DNA of 64,000 nt from Aliarcobacter thereius LMG 24486 (GTDB lineage: Bacteria > Campylobacterota > Campylobacteria > Campylobacterales > Arcobacteraceae). Both the position numbers and the translations under genes were made by a program. Numbering within the stretch: the stretch's first letter is position 1; every line of letters starts with the position of its first letter. The stretch spans positions 992,001 to 1,056,000 of the forward strand of contig NZ_CP035926.1 in NCBI RefSeq assembly GCF_004214815.1, in the 5' to 3' direction. Below, one piece after another: positions 8,690 through 18,106 of this stretch. The notes beneath the pieces were generated by a model that saw nothing but the letters and a program-made list of their open reading frames with translations, did no database searches and was not told the DNA's origin.

Positions 8690-9505
8690 CTATTTTCTTC
8701 TTAAAGTTTTATATACTATTTTTATAATACTTTTTGGCAATAGTCTTATTGGTATTTTAATAAATATATTTTTGATATATTCAAAATTATTTAAAAAACC
8801 TTCTTTTTTAAGAGTATTTAAAAAGTTTAATTCATTTTTTGCATATTTTAATCCACTTCTTCTTTCAAGTTGACCATAACCTGCTCTCATATTCACCAAT
8901 ACTTCTTGAATATTATAAAATTTTGTACCATTTAAAATCATTCTAGCCCAAAGATAATAGTCTTCAAACCAAAACATTTTTTTATATCCACCTGCACTTA
9001 AAACTTGTGATTTTTTGTACATAACAGCTGGATGATTTATAGGGCATCTATATTTTGCATATTTTATTATTTCTTCTTGAAATTCAGGAAGTTTTCTATG
9101 TCCTAAAATCTCTTTTTCATCTTTATCAAATTCACTTATCCAAGCACCACAAATATCAATATCTTGATTCTTAAAAACTTCTAATTGTTTTTCAAATCTA
9201 TGAGGTAAAGATATATCATCTGTATCCATTCTAGCTATAAGTTCATAAGTGCAATGTTGCATACCAATATTTAAAGCGTCTCCCAAACCTACATTTTGTT
9301 CCAAAGGAACAATCACCAAAATATCTTTTAACTTATCTTCCCATTTACTTATTTCTTCATAAAGTTCTTGTGTTAATTTTCCATCTTGAACTAGAACTAT
9401 TTCATTTGGTTTTATAGTTTGCTCATCCCAAATACTTTTCATAGCTCTATTAAAATATTCTACTTTTTCTTTGTGATAAATTGACATTAATACTGAAAAT
9501 TTCAT
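8690..9505 (-). CDS. Family 2 glycosyltransferase
   Basis: This 271-residue GT-A enzyme of the repeat-unit assembly line starts with FSVLMSIYHKE. It has VLVQDG, the LGDALNIG segment and the metal-binding DTDD at about residue 96 (ELIARMDTDDISLPHR). The W..ED segment (FWFEDYYLWARM) is the acceptor or catalytic-base region typical of the family. It is the only clear glycosyltransferase in the locus, so together with the priming transferase it would account for a two-sugar backbone at most. Donor and acceptor are unknown. Confidence 0.88.
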   Translation of the reverse strand: MKFSVLMSIYHKEKVEYFNRAMKSIWDEQTIKPNEIVLVQDGKLTQELYEEISKWEDKLKDILVIVPLEQNVGLGDALNIGMQHCTYELIARMDTDDISLPHRFEKQLEVFKNQDIDICGAWISEFDKDEKEILGHRKLPEFQEEIIKYAKYRCPINHPAVMYKKSQVLSAGGYKKMFWFEDYYLWARMILNGTKFYNIQEVLVNMRAGYGQLERRSGLKYAKNELNFLNTLKKEGFLNNFEYIKNIFIKIPIRLLPKSIIKIVYKTLRRK

Positions 9506-9517
9506 TTTTACTCCAAC

Positions 9518-10969
9518 TTATTTATTTAAATAATCTTCTAACTCTTGTAAAAGTTTTTTATATTTTTCTATACAAGATACTTCATCATATATATAATTTA
9601 TTAATTCGTTTAAGATGTCCGTATTTGATTTCTCAGAATATATTACAAGTTCGTCAACAAGTTTTTTAAATATTTTTTTGATTTTATCTGTATTTGCATC
9701 AGATATTTTAAATTCAATATCTGTTAGTTCTATAATATTCAAATTGATTACTTTTGTAGGATAAATAATACCTTCTAAAAAATCAATAAAATTACTTCTT
9801 TTCTCAAATAACTTTTCTACACAAAATCTCTCAATATTTCTAAATGGCAAAAATGTTTTAGGTATTATTTTATATGGTTTTTTATTAGCTTCACTAATTA
9901 CATCCCCATCTAGTATTACTAATGTATCAGCTTTACCAAAATACTTAAACTTTTCATTTTGACTATATATTTCAAGTACTTTCTCCCATCCACCTATTGG
10001 AATTAGTTTTAAAAGAAGCCTTTCATATTTTATATCACCTAACATTTTATTGATAAATCTTATAGCTAAATCATCTTCTACTAAAATTACTTTATCATAT
10101 GATGTATGTTCAAAAAGTTTTGATGTTAAATATAAAGGATAAATAGGATTAAAAATCTCATTATTTTCAATATAGTAAATATCTTTAGACTCTAAACTAT
10201 TAATAATCTGTAGAGAATGGGTTGCAAACACAACTAAAAGATTGTAATCAACCATCCATTCTTTCAGTTTTTCTATAAATCTTCTTTGTGCCATAGGATG
10301 TAAGGCGATGTCGATTTCATCAATTATGAGTATTCTTAATTCATCTTTTTGTCGTCTATTTGAAAATGTTTGAATGATTTTTAGTACAGAAAGCAAGAAA
10401 TATTCACCAGTACTTAAATTGAATTCATTTATATAATTATCTTCATCAAACTTAAGGTAATAAACTCTTTTATCTTTTTCGAGATCTACATAATAGAGAT
10501 TTTCAAAATGAGTAGTTGCAGTGCCATTGATAATATAATCTAAGTTTTCTTTGATAAAAATAGAAGCTTCTTTTGAGTTATCTACATCTTTTGCTTTCAA
10601 AACAAACTGTTTGTTATGAAGATGATGAAATCTCGTCCCTGTAATAATAGACGATTCAAAAAATCCTTTATATCTTGGCATCATGTCATAATTTTCCAAT
10701 GCATGCCAATTTGGATTTTTTTGCCATGTTACATCAAATCCATATGCATTTGTGTAAGTAATCTTTGCATTAGAAAAATTATTTGTACTCCCTGCAAATT
10801 CTTCTTTAAGAATAGAAGGTCTTACAAGTTTAGCTATGGATGTTATTAAAGAAGACTTGCCGTTTCCATTATTTCCTATAATTGCATATAAACCCTGTTC
10901 AAGAGAAAGTGTGAACTCTAATTTTTTTATCTTCTTTAGATTTTCAATAGTTATCTTGATTTCTTTCAT
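9518..10969 (-). CDS. OLD-like AAA/ABC-type ATPase with C-terminal TOPRIM domain
   Basis: This 483-residue protein couples an SMC/ABC-like ATPase to a TOPRIM nuclease-type domain. Walker A GNNGNGKSS lies at about 32-40, a signature-like STGEYFLLSV segment in the middle, Walker B RILIIDEIDIALHP near 210-220 and an H-loop FATHS. The C-terminal part has VILVEDD, IPIGGW and LVILDGD, matching the E and DxD metal ligands of TOPRIM. OLD-family proteins are nucleases, some acting in phage defence. It overlaps the epimerase stop by one base and thus sits inside the glycan operon. Its role there is unknown; a passenger defence gene is the simplest guess. Confidence 0.8.
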   Translation of the reverse strand: MKEIKITIENLKKIKKLEFTLSLEQGLYAIIGNNGNGKSSLITSIAKLVRPSILKEEFAGSTNNFSNAKITYTNAYGFDVTWQKNPNWHALENYDMMPRYKGFFESSIITGTRFHHLHNKQFVLKAKDVDNSKEASIFIKENLDYIINGTATTHFENLYYVDLEKDKRVYYLKFDEDNYINEFNLSTGEYFLLSVLKIIQTFSNRRQKDELRILIIDEIDIALHPMAQRRFIEKLKEWMVDYNLLVVFATHSLQIINSLESKDIYYIENNEIFNPIYPLYLTSKLFEHTSYDKVILVEDDLAIRFINKMLGDIKYERLLLKLIPIGGWEKVLEIYSQNEKFKYFGKADTLVILDGDVISEANKKPYKIIPKTFLPFRNIERFCVEKLFEKRSNFIDFLEGIIYPTKVINLNIIELTDIEFKISDANTDKIKKIFKKLVDELVIYSEKSNTDILNELINYIYDEVSCIEKYKKLLQELEDYLNK

Positions 10970-12006
10970 TATAAACCTAAAATTTCATCTCTCAACTTCT
11001 TCATACCAACATCAAAAGAAACCAAACCTTCGTAACTAAGCTTTTCTTTAGCCTTTTGACTATCAACTGAAAAATTACAATTATGTACTTTTTTAGTAAT
11101 AGCCAAAGGTTCAAGGATATTTTCATTCACTTCACTTTGTAAAAATATTTTTAAATCGCTTTTATTGTTAGTACTTGAATAACTTTTAGCTCTAAGTTTT
11201 TTAAGTATTCCAACTAGCATATCCAACACATTTCCAATAGGTGTTTTAAACCATAATTGAAATACTATATCAACTATCTTTTTTTTATGAAATTCATTTT
11301 CATTTGGACTATTTTGTATATTACAGCTTGAAGGTAATTTTAGTTCTTTTAATACTTGACAATGTTTTGAATAAAACTCTTTCCAAGTAATCGGCTCACT
11401 ACCACTTATCAAAAACTTATCAAACTTCACATCGCTTACACATGATTGATATATAGCATTTGCTACATCATCTACATGCACAGCATTACAGATTTTATCT
11501 CCAGTATCAGGCAATCGTACTTCTTTAGCTTTACATACATGAAGAGCATATTTTGTCCAGCTGCCTCCTAATCCATATACAATCGTTGGTTGGAGAATGA
11601 TTATATCAAAAGCTCTGTTTTTATACTTTTCTATCTCTTGCTCGATTTTTCTTTTTTCTTTTGAATATGGGTCGTTGAGTTTTGAGTAAGGCGAGTTTTC
11701 ATTAAGTACTCCTTTAGCATCTGGTTCATAGACAGAAACTGTACTTATATGTATCAGTTTTTTGACACCATTTTGCTCGCAAGCTTTTAAAATATTTCTT
11801 ATCCCTGATATATTGTTTTTATAGCTATGGTCAAATGCTGTATGTACTAATACATCTATATCTTTTGTAACTTCTAAAATCTTTTCATAATTGTCCAATG
11901 GGCAACTCTTACTATTTAACGATTTAATACCCTCAAATTTATCAGCAAATAGTTCTATAAACTTACTTCCTATAAATCCACTTCCACCTGTGACTGATAC
12001 TCTCAT
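10969..12006 (-). CDS. NAD-dependent epimerase/dehydratase family protein
   Basis: This 345-residue extended SDR protein has N-terminal VTGGSGFIGSKF for NAD binding, a STVSVYE serine region and YSKEK as the YxxxK catalytic pair. Its middle (about 220-290) includes a divergent stretch with MLVGILKKLRAKS, unlike plain GalE. It overlaps the GMC oxidoreductase gene by four bases, so the two are probably translated together and may act on the same sugar or polyol. The substrate is not recognisable. Confidence 0.85.
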   Translation of the reverse strand: MRVSVTGGSGFIGSKFIELFADKFEGIKSLNSKSCPLDNYEKILEVTKDIDVLVHTAFDHSYKNNISGIRNILKACEQNGVKKLIHISTVSVYEPDAKGVLNENSPYSKLNDPYSKEKRKIEQEIEKYKNRAFDIIILQPTIVYGLGGSWTKYALHVCKAKEVRLPDTGDKICNAVHVDDVANAIYQSCVSDVKFDKFLISGSEPITWKEFYSKHCQVLKELKLPSSCNIQNSPNENEFHKKKIVDIVFQLWFKTPIGNVLDMLVGILKKLRAKSYSSTNNKSDLKIFLQSEVNENILEPLAITKKVHNCNFSVDSQKAKEKLSYEGLVSFDVGMKKLRDEILGL

Positions 12007-13511
12007 TTATCACTTCCTAAATGCTCTGCCAATCTGCAAGCAAAAGCAGATATAGTTAATCCATTATTCACATTTCCAGCTGTTGTAAAGATAGAACCAT
12101 CACATACATAGAGATTATCTATCCCAAATACTTTAAGATTTTTATTCACTACCCCTTCATTTTCATCATGTCCCATTCTACAAGTTCCCACATGGTGGAT
12201 GGCACTTGTAAATATCTCTTTCCAGTTAAAATCTTCCAATGTGTGTGTAAATTTATAATACTCTTTTGGAAAAAGCTCTGTTAGAAGTAATTCAAACCAT
12301 ACTTTCATACTATTTATATCTTCATCAGATATTTGCCAATTAACTAGTGACTTTCTATATCCCCATTTATCTTTTTTGTCTGACAGTCCTACATAGCTGT
12401 TTTCTGTAGGTATCTGTTCGGTTACAAAAAACAGATCTGCATATTTATAAGTCACATCAAGTGAAAACTTATAAGCTACTATCTGTTTTATTACATTTAA
12501 ATTAGTAAGCACTTTCCATACATCTTTTACACTTACTCCACCATCTTTAAAAGCTAGCAGTGAAAGCTTCACTTTTTCAGATTCATCATCGATGCCTTTT
12601 ACAAATGAAGGTCTTAAATAAAAGTTATGATTTGGTAGTTTTAGCTCTTTTTGTTTTTCATCGGTTAGTTCTAGTCCTGTTTTTATCTTCATGTTTGAGC
12701 TGTATTTTGTGTCTGAATATATAGGGTATTTAGAAGGAGTTAAAAACTCTAATTGGCAAAGATTTCCCATAGGATGATCCATAAGGTACTTACCTATATT
12801 CTCGTTTTTTATCTGAGAATTTAAAAGTAGCCTAGGAGTCTCAAGTGCACCAATACACACTATAAATTGTTCAGCTTCAACATAAGAGAAACTTCCATCA
12901 CTATTTCCTACTTTTAACTTAGTGACCTTTCCATTTTCTTTAATTAACTCTAGTGCTGTAGTATTGTAGTAAAGATGTTGTTTTTCACTATGTTCACATA
13001 TCTTTTTTACTACATCTTTGAAGTTGACATGTGGAACTGATTGTTGAAAAAGTTTATTTTTGAGATACTCTCTGTTATAAATAAGATTATCAAGTTGTGT
13101 ATTTAACTCCTCAGTTAAGCTATCTTTTTCAAAAAAATCATATTTTTCTACTTTTAAAACTTCACTTGCTTTTTTATAGTATTGGTCCAACTCTTCTAGA
13201 CTTATAGCCCAACCACTTTTAGGTATCCAATCTCTTTTTTCAAAATCAATCTTATCAAGAGGAGCGAGTACTCCATGCCAAAGATTACTTGTACCACCTA
13301 TTTGAACAGTTGTAGTACTTCTCACTCCAAAGTCAAGACCAATATTTTCATAAGATACATTATCACTATCACCACTCCATTCACCAGCTTCTATGAGAAT
13401 AAACTCTTTGTTTTGTTCAGCTAGTTTTTGGGCAAGTGTTCCACCACCCATACCACTTCCGATGATACAAATTTTTGTTTTTATATTTTTATTTAAACAA
13501 TTAAATATCAT
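12003..13511 (-). CDS. GMC-family FAD-dependent oxidoreductase
   Basis: This 502-residue flavoprotein oxidises an alcohol group. It has the FAD-binding CIIGSGMGGGTLAQKLAE near the N terminus, GGTSNLWHG (the GMC signature region around the flavin), and a C-terminal HHVGTCRMG with the catalytic histidine plus VNNGLTISAFACR closing the FAD site. No signal peptide is seen. GMC enzymes in polysaccharide loci are uncommon, and this one is coupled to an epimerase-like gene and neighbours LicD. Oxidation of a sugar or polyol precursor is an inference. Confidence 0.88.
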   Translation of the reverse strand: MIFNCLNKNIKTKICIIGSGMGGGTLAQKLAEQNKEFILIEAGEWSGDSDNVSYENIGLDFGVRSTTTVQIGGTSNLWHGVLAPLDKIDFEKRDWIPKSGWAISLEELDQYYKKASEVLKVEKYDFFEKDSLTEELNTQLDNLIYNREYLKNKLFQQSVPHVNFKDVVKKICEHSEKQHLYYNTTALELIKENGKVTKLKVGNSDGSFSYVEAEQFIVCIGALETPRLLLNSQIKNENIGKYLMDHPMGNLCQLEFLTPSKYPIYSDTKYSSNMKIKTGLELTDEKQKELKLPNHNFYLRPSFVKGIDDESEKVKLSLLAFKDGGVSVKDVWKVLTNLNVIKQIVAYKFSLDVTYKYADLFFVTEQIPTENSYVGLSDKKDKWGYRKSLVNWQISDEDINSMKVWFELLLTELFPKEYYKFTHTLEDFNWKEIFTSAIHHVGTCRMGHDENEGVVNKNLKVFGIDNLYVCDGSIFTTAGNVNNGLTISAFACRLAEHLGSDK

Positions 13512-13522
13512 TTATATTTCCT

Positions 13523-14350
13523 TTATAAACTTTCATCATTAATTGAAATTATTTTGTGAATATGATTTCCTATTCGTTTAGATTCATCTGGTAAAACCAT
13601 ATAGTCTCCATATATTTTTTTTAAATATAAATCATACTCTTTTGGTGCCCAATATTTTCTATTTTCAAATTCCAACAAGATTCTATCTGAAAATATATAT
13701 TTAGGTGAAACTTCTCTAATTCCATAAGCTCCATATGTATTTGTAATATATTCTTTTTTAGAAATAGTATTAAATAGTTTTTCAAAAAGATATCTAATAT
13801 TATTAAAAAATGATATTGGAATAATTCTAAATAAATAGTGATTAAATTTAATAAAGTTGTAAGTAAAAGCACCTTTATTTTTCTTTTTAAAAGAACCAAC
13901 TCTAATTATTAATAAATTTCTTAGAAATCTTAAAATTCCATATTGGATTTTTTTTGCTATATTACTTTCAAAGCTATAATCAAGTGGAAAAACATCTATC
14001 CACAAGCCATTAGGGAATGATTTATAAAAATCTTCTTCAATAATAATATTATTATTAATTAGTTGAATATTTGGATAAATATGCTTACCATCAATTTTAA
14101 AATGTTTTAAAAGAAAAGGGTAATTAAATTTATCAGACATTTTAAGAAGTTTTTCATAATCACATTTTGGCATAGATACATCAATATCATCATCCCAAGG
14201 GATAAAACCTTTATGTCTTACGGCTCCAAGCAAAGTTCCACCGACCATAAAATATTTCAGATTATTTTGCTCACAAAAGTTGTGAAATTGTTCCATCGTT
14301 TCTAATAAAGTTTTTTTAATAACTTTATTATCTATCTCTTTAATATTCAT
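13523..14350 (-). CDS. LicD-family phosphotransferase
   Basis: LicD proteins move phosphocholine or, in the fukutin/FKRP branch, ribitol phosphate from a CDP donor to a glycan. The 275-residue protein has the nucleotidyltransferase-fold core at about 34-62: FMVGGTLLGAVRH followed by GFIPWDDDIDVSM, with the metal-binding DDDID. No choline kinase or choline cytidylyltransferase is present, whereas a CDP-ribitol synthase fusion lies three genes upstream, so ribitol phosphate is the favoured cargo. It lies between the EpsG polymerase and the GMC gene. Confidence 0.87.
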   Translation of the reverse strand: MNIKEIDNKVIKKTLLETMEQFHNFCEQNNLKYFMVGGTLLGAVRHKGFIPWDDDIDVSMPKCDYEKLLKMSDKFNYPFLLKHFKIDGKHIYPNIQLINNNIIIEEDFYKSFPNGLWIDVFPLDYSFESNIAKKIQYGILRFLRNLLIIRVGSFKKKNKGAFTYNFIKFNHYLFRIIPISFFNNIRYLFEKLFNTISKKEYITNTYGAYGIREVSPKYIFSDRILLEFENRKYWAPKEYDLYLKKIYGDYMVLPDESKRIGNHIHKIISINDESL

Positions 14351-14369
14351 CTTATTCCTTTAATTTAAA

Positions 14370-15509
14370 TTACCAGTTTATACACTTATTATGAGGAATA
14401 CCTGACCAACTTTTATCATCTTCTTGATTGAAAATTGATACATATGGTGCAATTCTAGCTCCTCCACATATATTAGATTGATTAGTAAAAATATAATTTT
14501 GGAATAACAAAAAACAAAATATAAGTGAATATACTATCATGGGTATTCTAATTAAGCTATTCTTTATAAAATAAAAACATAAAATTGAATAAAAATATCC
14601 AAAAAAATAAAATCTTTGTATTCTAGAAAATAATTCTATGTAAGTTGTAAAAATAATAAATGACACCAACAGAATAGAGCTAATAAGTGCAACTCTTTTG
14701 TATTGATTATTAATATGTTTATAAAATAATATCACTGGAACAAGTAGTAAAATTTTTAAACTAAAACCAATCCATTCAACACTTGTTTCAATAAATAATT
14801 TTGAGGTAAGATAGTGCCTATATCCTATTGTTTCAGCAATACCACTATTTATTATTATAAATACAATATCTTTTTTAAATATGAATAATAATAAGAGAAA
14901 GGTAATCATAATAAATATAAAAAATTTCTTATTAAATAATATATCAAAACTAATCCAAAGTAATAACATGGGGAGCAATATTAAAATAGTTGTTTTATGA
15001 AATAAAAATGCAACTACTAATAAAATAACCTGAAATAGTATATGTCTTTTTTCTACATAAAGCTTAAAAAATAACATACATAGACTTAATACAATTGAGC
15101 TTCTTATTAAATTAAAACTTTGCAAATAAAATATAGACATATATGCAAAATGAAAAATCCAAGCACCTTTTTTAGGATAAGATAAAAATAATATAAAATA
15201 AATTAAGAAACTAGAAATTGCAAAAAAAGAATGGCTATCTAAATTAAAAAAATTAATTATATCAAGTAAGGTTTTGTAAGCTAATTCCAAATGTGTAACT
15301 GAAGTTATTTTATATTCATAAAAAAGTTCAGTATAGCTCCAGTAATCACTACCTATGTTGTACCTTATCGCTGCAGGTATAAAAATAATCAAAAATGCAA
15401 TACTCAAAAGTATAAATCTACTATTTCCATTTTTTGCTTTTTCACTTAACCAAACAAATAGTGTACTAAAAATCAAAATAGAGTTATATATAAAATATGT
15501 TCCTATCAT
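14370..15509 (-). CDS. EpsG-family polysaccharide polymerase
   Basis: This 379-residue integral membrane protein has about ten hydrophobic helices over its whole length. The early RYNIGSDYWSYTELFYEY segment is characteristic of the EpsG/Wzy-like family, which polymerises repeat units on the outer face of the inner membrane. Base composition is especially A+T-rich, as is usual for wzy genes. It overlaps the flippase gene by four bases. With Wzx and Wzz in the same locus it supports a Wzx/Wzy-dependent pathway. Confidence 0.85.
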   Translation of the reverse strand: MIGTYFIYNSILIFSTLFVWLSEKAKNGNSRFILLSIAFLIIFIPAAIRYNIGSDYWSYTELFYEYKITSVTHLELAYKTLLDIINFFNLDSHSFFAISSFLIYFILFLSYPKKGAWIFHFAYMSIFYLQSFNLIRSSIVLSLCMLFFKLYVEKRHILFQVILLVVAFLFHKTTILILLPMLLLWISFDILFNKKFFIFIMITFLLLLFIFKKDIVFIIINSGIAETIGYRHYLTSKLFIETSVEWIGFSLKILLLVPVILFYKHINNQYKRVALISSILLVSFIIFTTYIELFSRIQRFYFFGYFYSILCFYFIKNSLIRIPMIVYSLIFCFLLFQNYIFTNQSNICGGARIAPYVSIFNQEDDKSWSGIPHNKCINW

Positions 15510-16732
15510 TTTGCATTCCTATAAGTTTTTGCAAAAACATACCCTCTATATGAACTCATAACTAAATCACAAAAAAAATAGGTAATAGCTATACTAACTG
15601 CTGTAAAAGGTAGTTTAAATACATATAAAACACATATCATGATTAACTGTGCAATACCAGCATATATCACACTTAAGTTTGCTACTCTTGATTTTCCAAG
15701 AGGTACCAAAGCAGGATAACCAAACATCACTCCAATCACACTCAAAATAATAGTAATCATAAATATATTCAATACACTTTTTGCATCTATCATTTCAGAA
15801 CCATATATCAATACTAAAATCTCTTCTCCAAAATAGTATCCTACAAAAGAGCCACAAATAGTAAGAAAAAGTGCTATTAAAACTATTTTAAAAAATAGTT
15901 TATAGTTTTTTGTCCTTGTCATATATGGTAAAAGAGGAGTGCTAATAGAACTCATAGCAAAAAGTCCAGCTGTATAAAGCTGATGTGCTACTCCATAGTA
16001 AGCAACTTGCTTTAAAGAACCTGAAAATGCACCTATTACAAAGCCACCTAAAGTAGCATAAACAGAAACTCCAAGCCTTGAAATAAAATATTCAAAAGAA
16101 TTTTTTAATAATTCTATTGATTTACTCACATAAATTTTTCCAAAAGATAGTTCAAATTTATTTTTTGCTATATAATATGTAATAAAAAGTATAACAGCAT
16201 TTGTAATAGCCAAGATAAAGATTAATATATCTAAATCGTTTTTAGTATTTACAAATAAAAATACAAAAGCAAGTGATACAAACCTTATAATAACAGTAAT
16301 TCTACTAAACAGATATATCATCTCTTTTACTTGGTATACCCAAAGAATTGTAAAACTATTGAAAAATACAGCAATGGTAAGTATAAAAAGTATATTTTCT
16401 CTGTCTTTATAATAATCAGTATAAAAATAAACTATAAAAAGAATAAATAAAGACAAAATAAATAATCCAACTCTTATCAAAACAGTTTGAGTAAATATTT
16501 CATTTATCTCTTTTTTACTGCTATTTTTTTCAATAATCTCTTTTGGAAGATATAGTTCAAATCCATAATTTGTAATAATCATTAAAAAAAGCATAATACT
16601 ATATGAAAATACAAACAACCCAAACTCTTCAATTCCTAAAACTCTAGTAAGATATGGGAATTGTAAGAGTGGTATCAAATAGCTTACACTATTTGATACA
16701 AATAGATTTAAAATATTCTTCCTAAGATTCAT
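15506..16732 (-). CDS. Wzx-type polysaccharide repeat-unit flippase
   Basis: This 408-residue MOP-superfamily exporter starts with NLFVSNSVSYLIPLLQFPYL, the usual first helix of Wzx proteins, followed by LTRVLGIEEFGLFVFSYSI. About twelve membrane helices are visible. It flips undecaprenyl-linked repeat units to the periplasm. It overlaps its neighbours on both sides by four bases (CDP-ribitol synthase upstream, polymerase downstream), showing one tightly coupled operon. Confidence 0.9.
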   Translation of the reverse strand: MNLRKNILNLFVSNSVSYLIPLLQFPYLTRVLGIEEFGLFVFSYSIMLFLMIITNYGFELYLPKEIIEKNSSKKEINEIFTQTVLIRVGLFILSLFILFIVYFYTDYYKDRENILFILTIAVFFNSFTILWVYQVKEMIYLFSRITVIIRFVSLAFVFLFVNTKNDLDILIFILAITNAVILFITYYIAKNKFELSFGKIYVSKSIELLKNSFEYFISRLGVSVYATLGGFVIGAFSGSLKQVAYYGVAHQLYTAGLFAMSSISTPLLPYMTRTKNYKLFFKIVLIALFLTICGSFVGYYFGEEILVLIYGSEMIDAKSVLNIFMITIILSVIGVMFGYPALVPLGKSRVANLSVIYAGIAQLIMICVLYVFKLPFTAVSIAITYFFCDLVMSSYRGYVFAKTYRNAK

Positions 16733-18096
16733 ATATCATTCTTTATGCTATAAACTTGTCCAGTATGATTAAAACTCATAGCAGATAGTGTAAATATTGC
16801 AACTTCTTTTGAAGAAAGAAGAGTATCTGCTGGTTCAAATCCAAAATTCTCGACTCGCATTGGTGTTGCTGTTCTTTCTGGATTTATCACATTTACTTTT
16901 ATTTTATGACTTATCCATTCTTCTGATAAGGCTTGTGTAAAGTTTACAATAGCTGCTTTTGTTGATGAATATAGACTATAGTTTGGTCTTCCTCTTGTAT
17001 ATGAACTCGATGTAAAATTCACAAGCATTCCTTGTGAATCTTTTAGATATTCAAAACTAGCTCTTGATACATTTAAAACTCCGACATAATTTATCATATA
17101 ACTATCATAAATCTCATCTTCACTCATGGTCATAAGTGGTTTTTTGTTTAAAAGTCCAGTAGTATTTATAATATAATCTATTTTTCCATATTTATCAAAA
17201 GTTTGTTTTAGTGCTTTTTTTATATCATCTATTTGTCTTATATCAATGCCATTTAATCTTCTACTATATCCATCTACAAAAGCTTCACACTTTAAAGATT
17301 CTTTTACTATATCTTCTCCTATTCCACTACTTCCGCCAAAAACCACAATTACTTTATCTTTTAATACCTTTTTTATTTCATTATAATTATGCGACATCCT
17401 ACCTATAAGCCCATCTTTTATTAGATTATCAGCTAAATATATATCTTGTTGATGCGTAATTTTAAAGTTAGATTCTTCACCTTTTACTGTAAATATCGCT
17501 TCATCTGGAAGATATTTAAGTACAATTCCACAATCATCACTAGCTATTTTATTTTCATCTTTCATAAAAAGTTCGTAAGCTTTTTTTAATACTGATTTTT
17601 TAAAGCATTGTGGTGTTTGTCCTCTTTTTAAATATCTTCTATCAGGGATATCTTTTATAATATTATCTTTAACTCTTACTATAGTGTCAGTTGCATCAAC
17701 AACTACATCTACTGCTTTATATGTTTTTAAAGCTTCTATACAATCATTTATAATTCTTTCATTTACAAAAGGTCTTACAGCATCATGTATTATCATATTT
17801 ACTTCATCTTCTTTTATACTATTTATTGCACTAAGAGTTGAATCATATCTTTCAGCTCCTCCAGCAATAACTTTTGAAACTTTTTTAAATAATTTTGCAT
17901 TTAAAATTTCATAAACATAATCTATATAATCTTCTTTTGTAACAACAATAATCTCATCTATAGTTTTTGAATTTTCAAAAGCTTCTATAGTGTATTGAAC
18001 TACAGGTTTTCCAGCCAATCTTACAAACTGTTTTGGTTGTTTTGAACCAAATCTTGAACCTGTCCCAGATGCCAAAATTATTGCTATATTTTTCAT
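16729..18096 (-). CDS. Bifunctional cytidylyltransferase/SDR reductase, likely CDP-ribitol synthase (Bcs1/Acs1 type)
   Basis: Residues 1-230 are an IspD/TarI-like cytidylyltransferase with ILASGTGSRFGSKQPKQF, VIHDAVRPF and SDDCG. Residues 250-455 are a classical SDR domain with VFGGSSGIGEDIV, INTTGLLN and YSLYSSTKAA (YxxxK). The same fusion in Haemophilus influenzae type a and b capsule loci (Acs1, Bcs1) reduces ribulose 5-phosphate and activates ribitol 5-phosphate with CTP. It overlaps the flippase gene by four bases and lies near LicD, the expected user of CDP-ribitol. IspD itself would not carry the SDR domain. Confidence 0.85.
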   Translation of the reverse strand: MKNIAIILASGTGSRFGSKQPKQFVRLAGKPVVQYTIEAFENSKTIDEIIVVTKEDYIDYVYEILNAKLFKKVSKVIAGGAERYDSTLSAINSIKEDEVNMIIHDAVRPFVNERIINDCIEALKTYKAVDVVVDATDTIVRVKDNIIKDIPDRRYLKRGQTPQCFKKSVLKKAYELFMKDENKIASDDCGIVLKYLPDEAIFTVKGEESNFKITHQQDIYLADNLIKDGLIGRMSHNYNEIKKVLKDKVIVVFGGSSGIGEDIVKESLKCEAFVDGYSRRLNGIDIRQIDDIKKALKQTFDKYGKIDYIINTTGLLNKKPLMTMSEDEIYDSYMINYVGVLNVSRASFEYLKDSQGMLVNFTSSSYTRGRPNYSLYSSTKAAIVNFTQALSEEWISHKIKVNVINPERTATPMRVENFGFEPADTLLSSKEVAIFTLSAMSFNHTGQVYSIKNDI

Positions 18097-18106
18097 TTAT
18101 TTCCTT

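Noticed and set aside
13523-14350. Phosphocholine decoration by LicD
   Set aside because: No choline kinase, transporter or cytidylyltransferase (LicA, B, C) is present in the locus; CDP-ribitol is the better donor candidate.
16729-18096. Annotation as IspD of the isoprenoid pathway
   Set aside because: The C-terminal SDR domain and the polysaccharide context fit an Acs1/Bcs1-type CDP-alditol synthase better; Campylobacterota IspD is fused to IspF, not to an SDR.
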